Below, in pieces: positions 55,769 to 64,000 of a DNA stretch of 64,000 nt (position 1 is the first letter of the stretch; every line of letters begins with the position of its first letter). The translations under genes were made by a program, and so were the position numbers. Source of the stretch: CAWDYA01 sp963806495 (lineage in GTDB: Bacteria; Acidobacteriota; Polarisedimenticolia; JACPZX01; DASXTC01); contig CAWDYA010000007.1 of NCBI GenBank assembly GCA_963806495.1, positions 310,001-374,000 of the forward strand, read 5' to 3'. The notes under the pieces are model-generated. The model made no database searches. It saw only the letters and a list, made by a program, of their open reading frames with translations, and had not been told where the DNA came from.

Positions 55769-58254
55769 GGGAGGTGCCCCTCTTTCTCCCGAGCTCCGGC
55801 CCGCGCCACTCCGGAGGGCGGCGGGGTGCCCTCCGGGGACGGCCACGCCGGGGCCGGCTCGTAGACGAACCGCCCTCCCCTGACTGTTGCCAGCCAGGGC
55901 GGCCCGATGTCGGTCATGTTGGTATCGAAGATGATCTCACCCGTCACGCCGTGATATCGATCGAGCCGGTACATCGCATCGCGGATCCGTGCGCGATTGA
56001 GACCGGCTTCACGGATGGCGCTGATCAGGAGGTTCATGCCATCGTAGGCATGGGCCGCGAACGAGCCCGGCTCCTCTCCCCAGCGTTTCCGGTAGCTGTC
56101 CCGGAATCGCACCCACGATGGATCACGGCTGTCGGGATTCATGGATGCCGAGACGACGACCCCTTCCGCGGCCTCTCCGGCCTGTTTCAGGAACTCCTCC
56201 TGCGTCATCCGGTCGAAGCCGAAGATCGGCAGGTCGATTCCCATCTTTCTCGCCTGACGCACGATGAGCCCGGTCTCCACGGGGTTGCCCCAGAGCACGA
56301 GCGCGTCGGCGCGCGCGTCGACGATCTTGGCGAGCTGCGCGCCAAAATCCGTGTCGCCGTTGTTGAATCTCAGCTCGATCAGGACCGGGTGCCCGAGCCG
56401 CCTCGCGCCCTGGACGAACTCGTCGACACCCGTTCGCCCGTCGCGGTCATTCACCCGAAGGAGCGCCGGGCGGGTGAGGTGGCGGATATTGACTATCTCG
56501 TCGAGCAGCAGGAACCCGTTCTGGCGGTCGTCATTGATGCACCGGACGAGCCAGGGTATCGCGTGCTCCACCAGCGTCGGGTCGCTCGAGCCCGCCGCCA
56601 CGATCGGCAGCTCGATTTTGAGCGTCGCCCGCGACATCACGTGGTTGTGGTTGCTGTCCACGCCGGTGACGATCCCCCACACCTTGTCCTTGAGGCTGAA
56701 GCCGACCAGCTCGTTGCTGCTCTGGCCCCAGAGGACGAGGTCGGTCCGGGGCACCAGCTCGAACGGGATCCCCCTGTATCCACCGGCGGCGTTCGCCTGA
56801 TCGATGGCGAGCTGAACCGCGTGCAGCATCCGGCGGCCGGTCTCGGCTTTCCAGGGATCCACCGTCACGCCCGCCGCGGCCAGCGGCAGCGAAGGGACGT
56901 CGGCGCGGGTCAGGGGACCGATGAAACCGACCCGGACCGAGTCCGGCTTCGGCTCGGGCTCATCGCGTCCCACGCCACGGAACATCGATTTCTGCGTGAA
57001 TAGCTGATAGTAGGGCGTGCTCGTCGCGAAGGGCAGCAGAGGATCGGGCGCCTGACTGTAGTGGAACCTGGGGCCGGGCGAGATCGTCTCCGGCTCCTCC
57101 TCGTCGGTCTCCGCCGGCACGGCCCGATGCGGAACCGGCGTGCCGGTGCGGACCCCGTGTCCGATCCCCTTTTCCGTGGCCACCCAGACGTCGTCGCCGG
57201 AGGCGTCCACACCGAGGACGTAGTTGTGGGGAAGCGCCGTCCGCTCGACGTGGCGCCCGATCTGCCGGCTCCCCGAAAACAGGGTGGTTTCTCCGGTGCC
57301 GTTCTCGAGACGCCGGTACCGTACCCATCCTTCCCCGTCGGTGACGCTCAACCCCTGGTCGGTGGCGAACCATCCGAACGGGCCCTGGGCGCGGACGAAG
57401 TTGACGAAGTCGCTCGCCAGCCCGCTGTCGGCGATGAAGAAGTTCCTCCAGTCGCGCCCGTCGTACCGGGCCGCGCCGAAGTAGCTGCCCTGCCACAGGA
57501 TCCCGTCGGCCATGTCGATGCCCGAGGTGATGTCGCTGACGGGGCCGTCGTCGGGGAACAGATCGATCTCGAACTCCTTGTCCGGGTCCCGATACTCGCG
57601 CCACGAGCCTGTCTGCTTGTTCAGCTCCAGGATCCCCGCGCCCCACGCGCCGACGAAGACCCGGCCCCCACCGATGGTGATCGAGTAGGTCCAGGGCTCG
57701 TGCATCGGGGTGTTCTCCTGCGTGAAGACCGACCAGTTCCCGGTGCGCAGATCCAGCCGGGACGCGCCCATCGCGGTGGCCGCCCAGACCGCATCCTCGT
57801 CCGGGTCGCAACGCACACCGTGGACGAAATCGTTGGACAGGCCGCTGTTGAGCTGCGTGTAGGTGTCGAAGCGTCCTCCGGAGAAGCGGGCCAGCCCTCC
57901 CATCGTCCCGATCCAGAGATCCCCCGTGCGCGAGCAGACATCGAGCGCGAGGATAACGGAGTGGGGAAGGCCGTCGTCCGTCCCGTATGAGGTCCATCGT
58001 CCGTCGCGGTACAGCGCGAGCCCCTGCGTCGTGCCCGCCCAGACCGAGTCGCCGTCGATCCTCACGGCGAAGGCGCGGTTCGATGGCAGACCGTCGGCCG
58101 TCGTGAAGGTCTCCCATCGCATGTCGGGCGCCAGGTCCAGGATCCGGGCGCGGTCCGCGTCGGCGCCGCCGGCCGGGCTCGCAACCGCGGCGAGCGCGAG
58201 GATCGCGGCCAGGCCGCCGGCCATGAAGAGCGCTCGCCTTGCGTTCGTATTCAC
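55765..58254 (-). CDS. exported beta-propeller fused to a LivK-type ligand-binding domain
   Basis: The product has 829 residues from GTG 58254. A signal peptide (LAAILALAAVASPAGGA) is followed by a two-component-regulator-type propeller (about 35-385) whose blades repeat the pattern WETFTTADGLPSNRAFAVRI, LWIGTMGGLARFSGG and VWVATEKGIGHG. A linker leads to a type 1 periplasmic-binding domain (about 435-800): SVRVGFIGPLTRAD, MLHAVQLAIDQANAAGGYRG, IPIFGFDRMTQEEFLKQ-like blocks and HAYDGMNLLISAIREAG. Such propellers usually sit on hybrid histidine kinases; here no membrane helix or kinase follows. A secreted sensor or scaffold is likely. Confidence 0.8.
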   Translation of the reverse strand: MNTNARRALFMAGGLAAILALAAVASPAGGADADRARILDLAPDMRWETFTTADGLPSNRAFAVRIDGDSVWAGTTQGLALYRDGRWTSYGTDDGLPHSVILALDVCSRTGDLWIGTMGGLARFSGGRFDTYTQLNSGLSNDFVHGVRCDPDEDAVWAATAMGASRLDLRTGNWSVFTQENTPMHEPWTYSITIGGGRVFVGAWGAGILELNKQTGSWREYRDPDKEFEIDLFPDDGPVSDITSGIDMADGILWQGSYFGAARYDGRDWRNFFIADSGLASDFVNFVRAQGPFGWFATDQGLSVTDGEGWVRYRRLENGTGETTLFSGSRQIGRHVERTALPHNYVLGVDASGDDVWVATEKGIGHGVRTGTPVPHRAVPAETDEEEPETISPGPRFHYSQAPDPLLPFATSTPYYQLFTQKSMFRGVGRDEPEPKPDSVRVGFIGPLTRADVPSLPLAAAGVTVDPWKAETGRRMLHAVQLAIDQANAAGGYRGIPFELVPRTDLVLWGQSSNELVGFSLKDKVWGIVTGVDSNHNHVMSRATLKIELPIVAAGSSDPTLVEHAIPWLVRCINDDRQNGFLLLDEIVNIRHLTRPALLRVNDRDGRTGVDEFVQGARRLGHPVLIELRFNNGDTDFGAQLAKIVDARADALVLWGNPVETGLIVRQARKMGIDLPIFGFDRMTQEEFLKQAGEAAEGVVVSASMNPDSRDPSWVRFRDSYRKRWGEEPGSFAAHAYDGMNLLISAIREAGLNRARIRDAMYRLDRYHGVTGEIIFDTNMTDIGPPWLATVRGGRFVYEPAPAWPSPEGTPPPSGVARAGAREKEGHLP

Positions 58255-60227
58255 TCAGAGTCCCTTCAGATACTGGATCAGGTCGTTGAGGTCGCTCTTG
58301 CCGAGATCGCTCGTCACCCCGTGAGTGTCCTTCAGGCTGTAGACGGTCCAGATCTCCTCGAGCGATCGCGCCTTGCCGTCGTGGAGATAAGGGCCCGTCA
58401 TCGCCAGGTCCTTCATCTGCGGCGTGTCGAACGCCGTGTCGCTGTCGCCGGGCGAGGCGCTCCCCACGTCGTGTCTCTGCTTGTCCGTGTACAGCGGGCC
58501 GGGGTGGCAGGTGGCGCACCTATTGATCGGCGGGATCGGTGTGCCGTCCTTCATGGCGACGCGATCGAAGATCTCCCTGCCGTGCCGCTCCGCCTCGGTG
58601 AGCGAGCCGTCCGCCGCCCGGTACCGGTTGCGCGGCGCCTCGAGCGACGAGATGAACGCCACGAGGGCGGTGAGATCCTCCGGCGAGAAGGGCTGCGATC
58701 TGGTGAGGAACCGGGCGAAGCGCACGCCGCACTGCATGTACAGGCTCGTGTTGTGGCCGTTCCACTTGAACGGACCGGTGCCGTCGATCCCGAGCAGCGT
58801 CCGATTGTCCACGATGTTGCGACCGAGCCCGTCGGGCTCGAAGTCGTAGGCGAGTCTGTCCGCGTGGTTGTCGGGGTGACAGCTCCGGCAGGAGAACTGG
58901 TTCTGCAGCGTGATGGTGGCGCTGTTGAACACTTTCTCTCCGCGGCGGACCACCGTCTCGTGCCGCGGCCCGCCCAGATCGATGTCACCGGCCATCTCGA
59001 GCCGATCGACATCGATGACGCCGATTCGGTCGTCGAGGCGTTCGGCGACGTAAAGGTACCTCCCATCGGGCGAAACGGCCAGCCCGCGTGGGTTTGTTCC
59101 GGTTACGATCCTCTTGATGACGTACCGGCTGCTCACCGAGAGGTGATTCGCGAGCTCCGGCAGCTCGTTCTCCGGGGTCTCACGGACGAGGCGCCGGACG
59201 GCCTGAAAATCCACCACGCTCACACGATCCACGCCGGCGTGACTGACGAACAGGTAGCGCCCGTCCGGCGTGACCGCGATATCGGACGGATCGGCGTAGA
59301 ATTGATCGATGTCGTCGAGGGGGAGCTGAACGGCCTTCCCCGAGCGGGCGTCGATGAGCGTGAAGCCGTTGGTCATCATCCAGCCGCGCTCCACCTGCAG
59401 CGCCGGAATCAGGTTCTTCGGCCGCACCATCGTCACCACCGCCAGATCCTCGCCGGGAACGAACCGGATCCCCTCGAGCAGATGCGCGTTGGGCAGGGCG
59501 ATGCGGGAAGCGACACGCCCGGTGCGCGCGTCCAGGACGGTCACCTCGCCGTCCGGCCTGTCCGTGGAGCGCGCGGGGTGGGCGAGACGGTTCCCCACGA
59601 GGATCAGCCCGCCGTCGGGAGAGACCGCCGCACCGTACGGATACACACCGGAGGCGAGACGGGTCTGCTCGCGCCCCGTGGCGGGATCGATGACGCTGAT
59701 GTCGTCGCCGAGCGAGTTGGCGACGAACAGCCGCGATCCGTCCGGCTCGAGGGCGAGACCGGTGGGGGAGAAGCCGGCGGGCAGGGACGCCGCGGCCTCT
59801 CCTTTCACCAGATCGACCACCCGCACCGCGTCGTCCTCGCGCACGCTCACGTAGGCCGTGCCGCCGTCGGCCGAGAGTACGACGTCGTTGGGCTTGGCGC
59901 CGACCGGTATCCTGGCGGTCACGGAGCGACGCGCGGTGTCGATCACGAGCAGAAAACCGGCGTCCTCTGCGGTGGCATAGAGGGTGGCGCCATCGGAACT
60001 GACTGCAAGAGACAGGGGGAGAGGTAAACCGGCTTCTCGATCCGATCCAGCAGCGTGCCGCCGCGCGCGTAGACGTGGCAGGCGATGCAGTCGGGGGACC
60101 ATCCGGTGGTGCCGGTGTAATGATCCACGTGTGTCACGCCCCACTGGTGCGCGCCCGTCACCGTGCCGAGCATCGCCACCCCTACCGCGAGGCCGAAGAC
60201 GAGGATCCTGGCTCGGGCGGGGCTCAT
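58255..60227 (-). CDS. YVTN beta-propeller / multihaem cytochrome c protein (one frameshift)
   Basis: From ATG 60227: signal peptide (ILVFGLAVGVAMLGTVTGA), a CIACH haem motif at about residue 49, then a seven-bladed YVTN-type propeller (LAVSSDGATLYATAEDAGF, LALEPDGSRLFVANSLGDD, LAVSPDGRYLYVAERLDDR), then a di-haem peroxidase-like region with FSCRSCHPDNH and INRCATCHPGPLYTD and the ending KSDLNDLIQYLKGL. Three CxxCH sites are visible. The frame shifts near 60030; one more C in the C5 run restores KPVYLSPLSLAVSSDG. It probably transfers electrons in the periplasm. The next gene starts right after its stop. Confidence 0.8.
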
Positions 60228-61384
60228 GGGCGCCCCTCCCGGGATGCGGTGGCGACGGTGGCGCGTGCGGGCGGCCCCTGCAGGGCGAGGGGCGTGCGGT
60301 TCTCGGGCACGCGGTCCCGCTCCTCGTGGCAGCCGATGCACCCGCGGTTCTCGTTGGGCCGCACCCAGATTCCGGAGTCGAGCGAGGCGAGGGGGCGGCC
60401 GTCGTGTCCCACGAGCGTGAGGCGGAGCGGCGTGTCGGGTGGAACCTCGACGAAAAAGGATCCGTCGGGGTGCACCGGCGCCTCCACCAGAGGCGGGGTA
60501 TCAGGTCGTGCGCCGGCGTCGGCCACACGCACCGAGGCAATCGCACCGGGAGGAAGCGAGGCGATCTCCGGCAGCCGCGAGGCGCGCACGTCGAGGCACA
60601 GCAGTGTTCCGGCATGGATGTCCGCGTTGACGACGCTCGTCAGCATCGGCGGGACATCATGAGGAGCCGCGGGTGTGACGTCGACAACCTTGTAGCCCGT
60701 GGGGGCTGTCATCTCCGATGCGTGAAGGGCGGACTCACCCGGTGGCGTCGGTTCGGGCGCCAGCGTGATGCCGGTCCCGTCAGGCCGGATTGTCATCTCG
60801 ATGCCGCCCGCTTGTCCCTCATCCGAGGCGTCGCGTCTCTCGAACGCCAGCAGACCGTCCGGCCGTACGGCGGGGAGCACGTCGCGATACCGGTCCCAGG
60901 TGAGGCGCGTGGCATGGCCGGTGGCCGGGTCGAAGGCATAGAGCGCGCGGATCCCGGCCGGGCCGGACGGGTCCCCCGCCGGTCGGTCGCTGTAGACGAT
61001 CCGTCCGTCAGGCAGCCATGCCGGATCGGATGGATCGCCGTTTCCGGCGGTGAGGAGTCGGCGGCCCCCGCCCTTCAGCGTCATCTCGTACAGCCCGGGC
61101 GGCTCCTGCCGCCCGGAACGGGCCACGAAGACAAATCGCGTGCCGTCGAACGAGACCGCCGGGGAGTGGGCCGTGGCGAAATCGCCCGTCAGGATCCCGG
61201 TCTCACCCGACGAGGGGGTGAACGCGATGACGGTGGCTTCCGGGTCCCGATCGGTCGCGAGCGTCATCAGAACACCGACCGGAGGCGACGCGCCGGGCAG
61301 CAGGGACGCGATCCCCGCGGCGGCGGCCAGAAGCACCGCCAGCGTCACGATCCACCGGCCTCGACCTGAACGCATGCCCCTCAT
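60224..61384 (-). CDS. PD40-propeller haem protein resembling hydrazine-synthase alpha C-terminal region
   Basis: The product has 386 residues. An N-terminal membrane segment (WIVTLAVLLAAAAGIASLLP) is followed by TolB/PD40-like repeats (SPAVSFDGTRFVFVARSG, DPAWLPDGRIVYSDRPAG, VLPAVRPDGLLAFERRD). The C-terminal domain has APVHPDGSFFVEVPPDTPLR and SGIWVRPNENRGCIGCHEER with a CxxCH haem site, a pattern known from HzsA-like proteins of Planctomycetota and Acidobacteriota. Anammox activity is not implied, since no other hydrazine genes are present. Overlaps of 4 bp occur at both ends. Confidence 0.75.
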   Translation of the reverse strand: MRGMRSGRGRWIVTLAVLLAAAAGIASLLPGASPPVGVLMTLATDRDPEATVIAFTPSSGETGILTGDFATAHSPAVSFDGTRFVFVARSGRQEPPGLYEMTLKGGGRRLLTAGNGDPSDPAWLPDGRIVYSDRPAGDPSGPAGIRALYAFDPATGHATRLTWDRYRDVLPAVRPDGLLAFERRDASDEGQAGGIEMTIRPDGTGITLAPEPTPPGESALHASEMTAPTGYKVVDVTPAAPHDVPPMLTSVVNADIHAGTLLCLDVRASRLPEIASLPPGAIASVRVADAGARPDTPPLVEAPVHPDGSFFVEVPPDTPLRLTLVGHDGRPLASLDSGIWVRPNENRGCIGCHEERDRVPENRTPLALQGPPARATVATASREGRP

Positions 61385-63070
61385 GGCTCCTCGATGGTGA
61401 CGGTCCTGCCGGCCGGGACCTTCTCCAGCACCTGGGTTTTCCCGGAGGGCCAGACCACCTCCACGCGATCCGCCGTGACGGCCGCACCGATCCCGAACAG
61501 CATCCTCGGGTCGTTCTGAGAGAGATAGCCGCCCGACGATCGCTTCTCTGCCGTCCGCTTGACGCCTCCGGCAACGACGGTGACACGCGCGCCGAGGCCG
61601 TCCCGGTTGCTCGCTGCTGCCCACGAGTCTCAGAGACAGGGAGTGGTTCCGGTTGCCGCCGTCGTTGCGCAGCAACACGGCATGACCCCCGAGATTGTTG
61701 ATGACGACATCGGCGTCCCCGTCGTTGTCGTAGTCGGCGTATGCCGCGCCGCGTCCCATCCTCTCCTCGGAGAAGTACGGGCCCATGGACCGGGAGACGT
61801 CCTTGTAGCGGTTGTTCGTGTTCCTCAGAACCTGGTCTTCCTGGCCGAAGGCGCGCGACAGATCGGCGTTGACCTTGAAGATGTCCAGATCGCCGTCGTT
61901 ATCGAGGTCGAAGAAGAAGGCGCCCCAGCCGACGAACTGGGCGCTGTACCGCGCGAGACCCGATTCGGCCGACACGTCGGTGAAGTCGCGCCCGGTGTTG
62001 CGATACATCGAGGAGAAGGCGTTGTCGGAGACCAGGATATCGGTCCGGCCGTCCCCGTCCGCATCGCCGAAGTCGACTGCCATGCTCGCCGTCTGGTCTC
62101 CCATGCCGTTGAAGGCCACGCCGAGCAGCGCCGCCACGTCCTCGAACTTCGCGCCGGCCAGATTGTGCCAGAGGAAGTTCTCGGTGGCGTCGTTGGTCAC
62201 GTAGATGTCGTCGTATCCGTCACCGTCGTAGTCCGACGAGGTGACGCTCATGGCGCGGCCGGTCTTGCCCATCCCGAGCGCGCCGGTGACGTCCTCGAAT
62301 CGTCCCCCTCCCAGGTTGTGGTACAGGGCGTCCTTCTCCGGCTCGTAGGCGAGAGGTCCGGGGAAGCCGTCGGGAGAGTAGAACGTCTTGTACTTGGGAT
62401 CGAACCGGATGTAGTTGCCGACGTAGAGATCCAGCCGCGCGTCGTGGTCGTAGTCCAGCCAGACGGCGGCGGCCGAGTCGCCGGTGTTGCCGACGCCGGC
62501 CTTGCCGGTGACGTCCTCGAAGGTGCCGTCGCCGCGGTTCCTGAACAGCACGTTAGCCCCGAAGTTCGCGACATAGATGTCGGGCCGGCCGTCGTTGTCG
62601 AAGTCGCCCACGGCCGCGCCGGCCGAGAAGCATCCCGGGCAGGCCACGCCGGCCTTGCCGGTGACATCCTCGAAGGTGCCGTCACCGCGGTTCCTGAAGA
62701 GCCTGTTGTGGGGTGGCGAGGCGGGCCGCTCGCCCGAGCTGACGCCCTCGTGCCAGGTTCCCGTCAGCAGATAGAGATCGATCCAGCCGTCGCCGTCATA
62801 GTCGAGCCAGACGGCCCCCGAACCCACCGCCTCGATGAGGTTGCTGAAATCGGCGTCGCCGAATGACTGGACGAAGTCGATCCCGGCGGCGGCGGAGACA
62901 TCGGTGAAGACCACGGCGGGAGCGGGGCCGGTGGCGGCCGGTGGCTGGGGGAGGGCGGGCGCGGCGCACAGCAGCGCCATCACCGGCGCGGCGAGGCTGG
63001 CTGCGAGCCGCCGCCTCGGAACGGGACCTGATGCCGCGGGTGATGGGCTCCTTCGAATCGCTCGGTTCAC
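61381..63070 (-). CDS. CRTAC1-like exported FG-GAP/VCBS repeat protein with ASPIC-UnbV domain (one frameshift)
   Basis: The GTG start at 63070 gives a signal-like N-terminus, then VFTDVSAAAGIDFVQSFGD and repeated calcium-binding FG-GAP units (LDYDGDGWIDLYLLTG, GDFDNDGRPDIYVANFG, SDYDGDGYDDIYVTND, ADYDNDGDADVVINNLG). Near 61605-61625 the frame shifts by one base from RLVGSS into SNRDGLGARVTVVAGG, DPRMLFGIGAAV and VEVVWPSGKTQVLEKVPAG, a complete ASPIC/UnbV domain ending at the TGA 61381-61383. Such proteins are secreted propellers. It is the first gene of the operon, behind a sigma-54-like promoter. Confidence 0.82.
62493..62545. repeat. 53-bp direct repeat, copy A (inside FG-GAP coding)
   Basis: This stretch and 62646-62698 differ at only two positions (both G/A). 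Each encodes an FG-GAP unit reading FRNRGDGTFEDVTGKAGV. It reflects recent duplication or conversion between propeller blades and is a possible recombination or assembly-collapse point. Confidence 0.7.
62646..62698. repeat. 53-bp direct repeat, copy B (inside FG-GAP coding)
   Basis: Second copy of the repeat at 62493-62545, 153 bp apart (51 codons), so the reading frame is kept. The two differences are silent in the encoded unit. Confidence 0.7.
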
Positions 63071-63082
63071 CGTGATGCCGAC

Positions 63083-63098
63083 CTCAGAGCTGTCTGAG
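63083..63098 (-). promoter_or_regulatory. hairpin next to the ribosome-binding site of the CRTAC1-like gene
   Basis: On the minus strand CTCAGA-CAGC-TCTGAG forms a perfect 6-bp stem. Its 3' arm runs into GAGGT, the likely ribosome-binding site about 10 bp before the GTG at 63070. Folding would hide part of it, so it could tune translation. Confidence 0.3.
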
Positions 63099-63229
63099 CG
63101 ATGAATCGTCCTCGAGGTCGGTTCGCAACCCGGCTCGAACCTTCCCCCCCCATGACGCTCGTCTCCCCCACGTGGGCATGGAACACCCCTTGCGGAGGGA
63201 GCGCTGCTCGATTGAATCGGTCATATCCG

Positions 63230-63245
63230 TGCAAACCACGCGCCA
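63230..63245 (-). promoter_or_regulatory. sigma-54-type (-24/-12) promoter
   Basis: On the minus strand TGGCGCGTGGTTTGCA matches the consensus TGGCACG-N4-TTGCA with one difference, and the GG and GC pairs have the required 10-bp separation. It lies about 160 bp before the first gene of the seven-gene operon. The 388-bp gap at 63071-63458 otherwise holds no convincing gene. Confidence 0.5.
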
Positions 63246-63458
63246 TCCGGACCGCCCACAAAGGGGGAGCCGAAACGTCACCACTCGCACCTGCGGGAGG
63301 CGCATTTGCCGTTAGATCCGCCTGGGTCGCCGATGCTGCCATGTCATAACACCCACCGATCGCGTGATATCGCGCAGCCGCCGGGCAGGAGGGGCGCCGG
63401 CTTGACTACGGCGGCCCCGGATGATGTCCTTTGAGCGGCATCGGGCCCGGAGGGGAAG

Positions 63459-64000
63459 ATGGCATACAAGCCGATCGAGAGTTACGGCGTCATCGGGGAT
63501 CTGCACAGCGTTGCCCTCGTGGGAAACGACGGCTCCATCGACATGATGTGCTTTCCCAAGTTCGACTCACCGTCGATCTTCGCCGCCCTGCTGGACGACG
63601 AAAACGGGGGATGCTTCCGGATCGCCCCGGTCAGCGAGGAGGGGCAGCGCAAGCAGATCTACCTGCCCGACAGCAACGTGCTGCTCACCCGGTTCCTCCA
63701 GGACGAGGGGGTCTCGGAGGTGTCGGACTTCATGCCGATCGAGCGCGAGGAGAACCTGCACAATCTCGTGCGCCGGGCCAAGACGATCCGCGGCGAGGTA
63801 CGCTTCCGGATGACCTGCGCGCCCCGGTTCGACTACGCGCGCGCGGAGCACCGGGTCGAGAAGAAAGGCAGGGAGGTGCTGTTCGTCTCGCGTGGCGACG
63901 ACAGGACGGCGCTGAGGCTCGTCTGTTCGGTCCCGGTCCGTATCGTCAACGGCGCCGCCGTGGCCGAGTTCACGCTGCGCGGCAGCGAGACCGCCTCGTT
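63459..64000 (+). CDS. GH15-type glucoamylase/trehalase-like protein, 5' part
   Basis: The ATG at 63459 follows GGAGGGGA. The first 180 residues are in the window and continue past its end. The N-terminus MAYKPIESYGVIGDLHSVAL, then VGNDGSIDMMCFPKFDSPSI and FAALLDDENGGCFRIAP, are characteristic of the N-terminal beta-sandwich of bacterial and archaeal GH15 proteins (glucoamylases, trehalases, dextranases). The catalytic (alpha/alpha)6 barrel lies beyond the window. No signal peptide is seen, so a cytoplasmic role in glycogen or trehalose breakdown is likely. Confidence 0.85.
   Translation, partial: MAYKPIESYGVIGDLHSVALVGNDGSIDMMCFPKFDSPSIFAALLDDENGGCFRIAPVSEEGQRKQIYLPDSNVLLTRFLQDEGVSEVSDFMPIEREENLHNLVRRAKTIRGEVRFRMTCAPRFDYARAEHRVEKKGREVLFVSRGDDRTALRLVCSVPVRIVNGAAVAEFTLRGSETAS

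Noticed and set aside
60224..61384. Evidence for anammox because of HzsA-like sequence
   Set aside because: Only the C-terminal haem-domain pattern is shared, and it is widespread in non-anammox bacteria. No other hydrazine-metabolism genes are in the window.
60224..63070. A single 948-residue protein from the continuous frame
   Set aside because: The frame is continuous only because of a shift near 61615. The ASPIC/UnbV domain ends at 61381 in another frame, overlapping ATG 61384 of a separate PD40/haem protein.
63067..63342. 91-codon open frame on the minus strand before the CRTAC1-like gene
   Set aside because: It has no ribosome-binding site or recognisable motif and contains the sigma-54-like promoter. 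It is probably non-coding.

Overview
The window is GC-rich bacterial chromosome with very dense gene packing. Most neighbouring genes overlap by ATGA, GTGA or TTGA. Two tRNA genes, PhoU/PhoB, NAD-dependent DNA ligase and a selenoprotein formate dehydrogenase mark it as a bacterium. The many c-type haem motifs, signal peptides and periplasmic binding proteins suggest a two-membrane, respiratory or acetogenic/syntrophic organism. FG-GAP/ASPIC, YVTN-propeller cytochrome and PD40/HzsA-like proteins are common in poorly cultured phyla (Acidobacteriota, Planctomycetota and Eisenbacteria-like groups). I cannot place it more closely, and this placement is inference. No insertion sequences, phage genes or CRISPR arrays were seen.

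Layout. 1-1632 (minus): phoU, phoB-type regulator and the start of its sensor kinase. 1851-7196: SGNH hydrolase, a TPR protein with two aspartic-protease domains, a DUF255-like protein and a LysW-like carrier. 7200-12133 (minus): a small exported protein and a giant NtrY-like kinase. 12276-14920: a sulfur-relay trio made of a desulfurase homologue lacking its PLP lysine, a TusA-like protein and a ThiI-like PP-loop enzyme. 14957-17086: tRNA-Val(CAC) and ligA. 17083-45929: a large surface-glycan/glycolipid locus with deacetylase, flippases, GT2, GT39, GT87 and MptB-like transferases, two radical SAM enzymes, DUF362, epimerase, methyltransferase and nucleotidyltransferase. 45945-47816: tRNA-Ala(CGC), a polytopic membrane protein and a small antisense gene. 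47961-52604: a three-gene NAD(P)-linked formate dehydrogenase with an in-frame UGA read as selenocysteine and its Fe-S head encoded as a separate gene. 52594-63070 (minus): seven coupled genes, from a CRTAC1-like protein through two haem proteins, a propeller/binding-protein fusion, DAHP synthase and a second binding protein to a RidA-like protein. 63459-end: start of a GH15-type glucoamylase.

How the genes work together. The glycan locus has the parts needed to make lipid-linked sugars (GT2/DPM1-like), to polymerise on the outer face of the membrane (GT-C enzymes) and to flip carriers (Wzx-like and LPG-synthase-TM-like proteins). The FDH operon should couple formate/CO2 to NAD(P)H through a NuoEF-like diaphorase. 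The seven-gene operon looks like an exported redox/ligand-sensing module, into which an aromatic-pathway enzyme has been inserted.

Caveat. Many genes are broken by single-base frameshifts. These are concentrated at 17.0-22.4 kb and 42.7-45.9 kb, and several lie in homopolymers. The long stretch 22.8-42.7 kb has none. Consensus sequencing error is the simplest explanation, but it cannot be proved from the sequence. For broken genes I give one feature spanning the reconstructed coding region and state where the frame changes.
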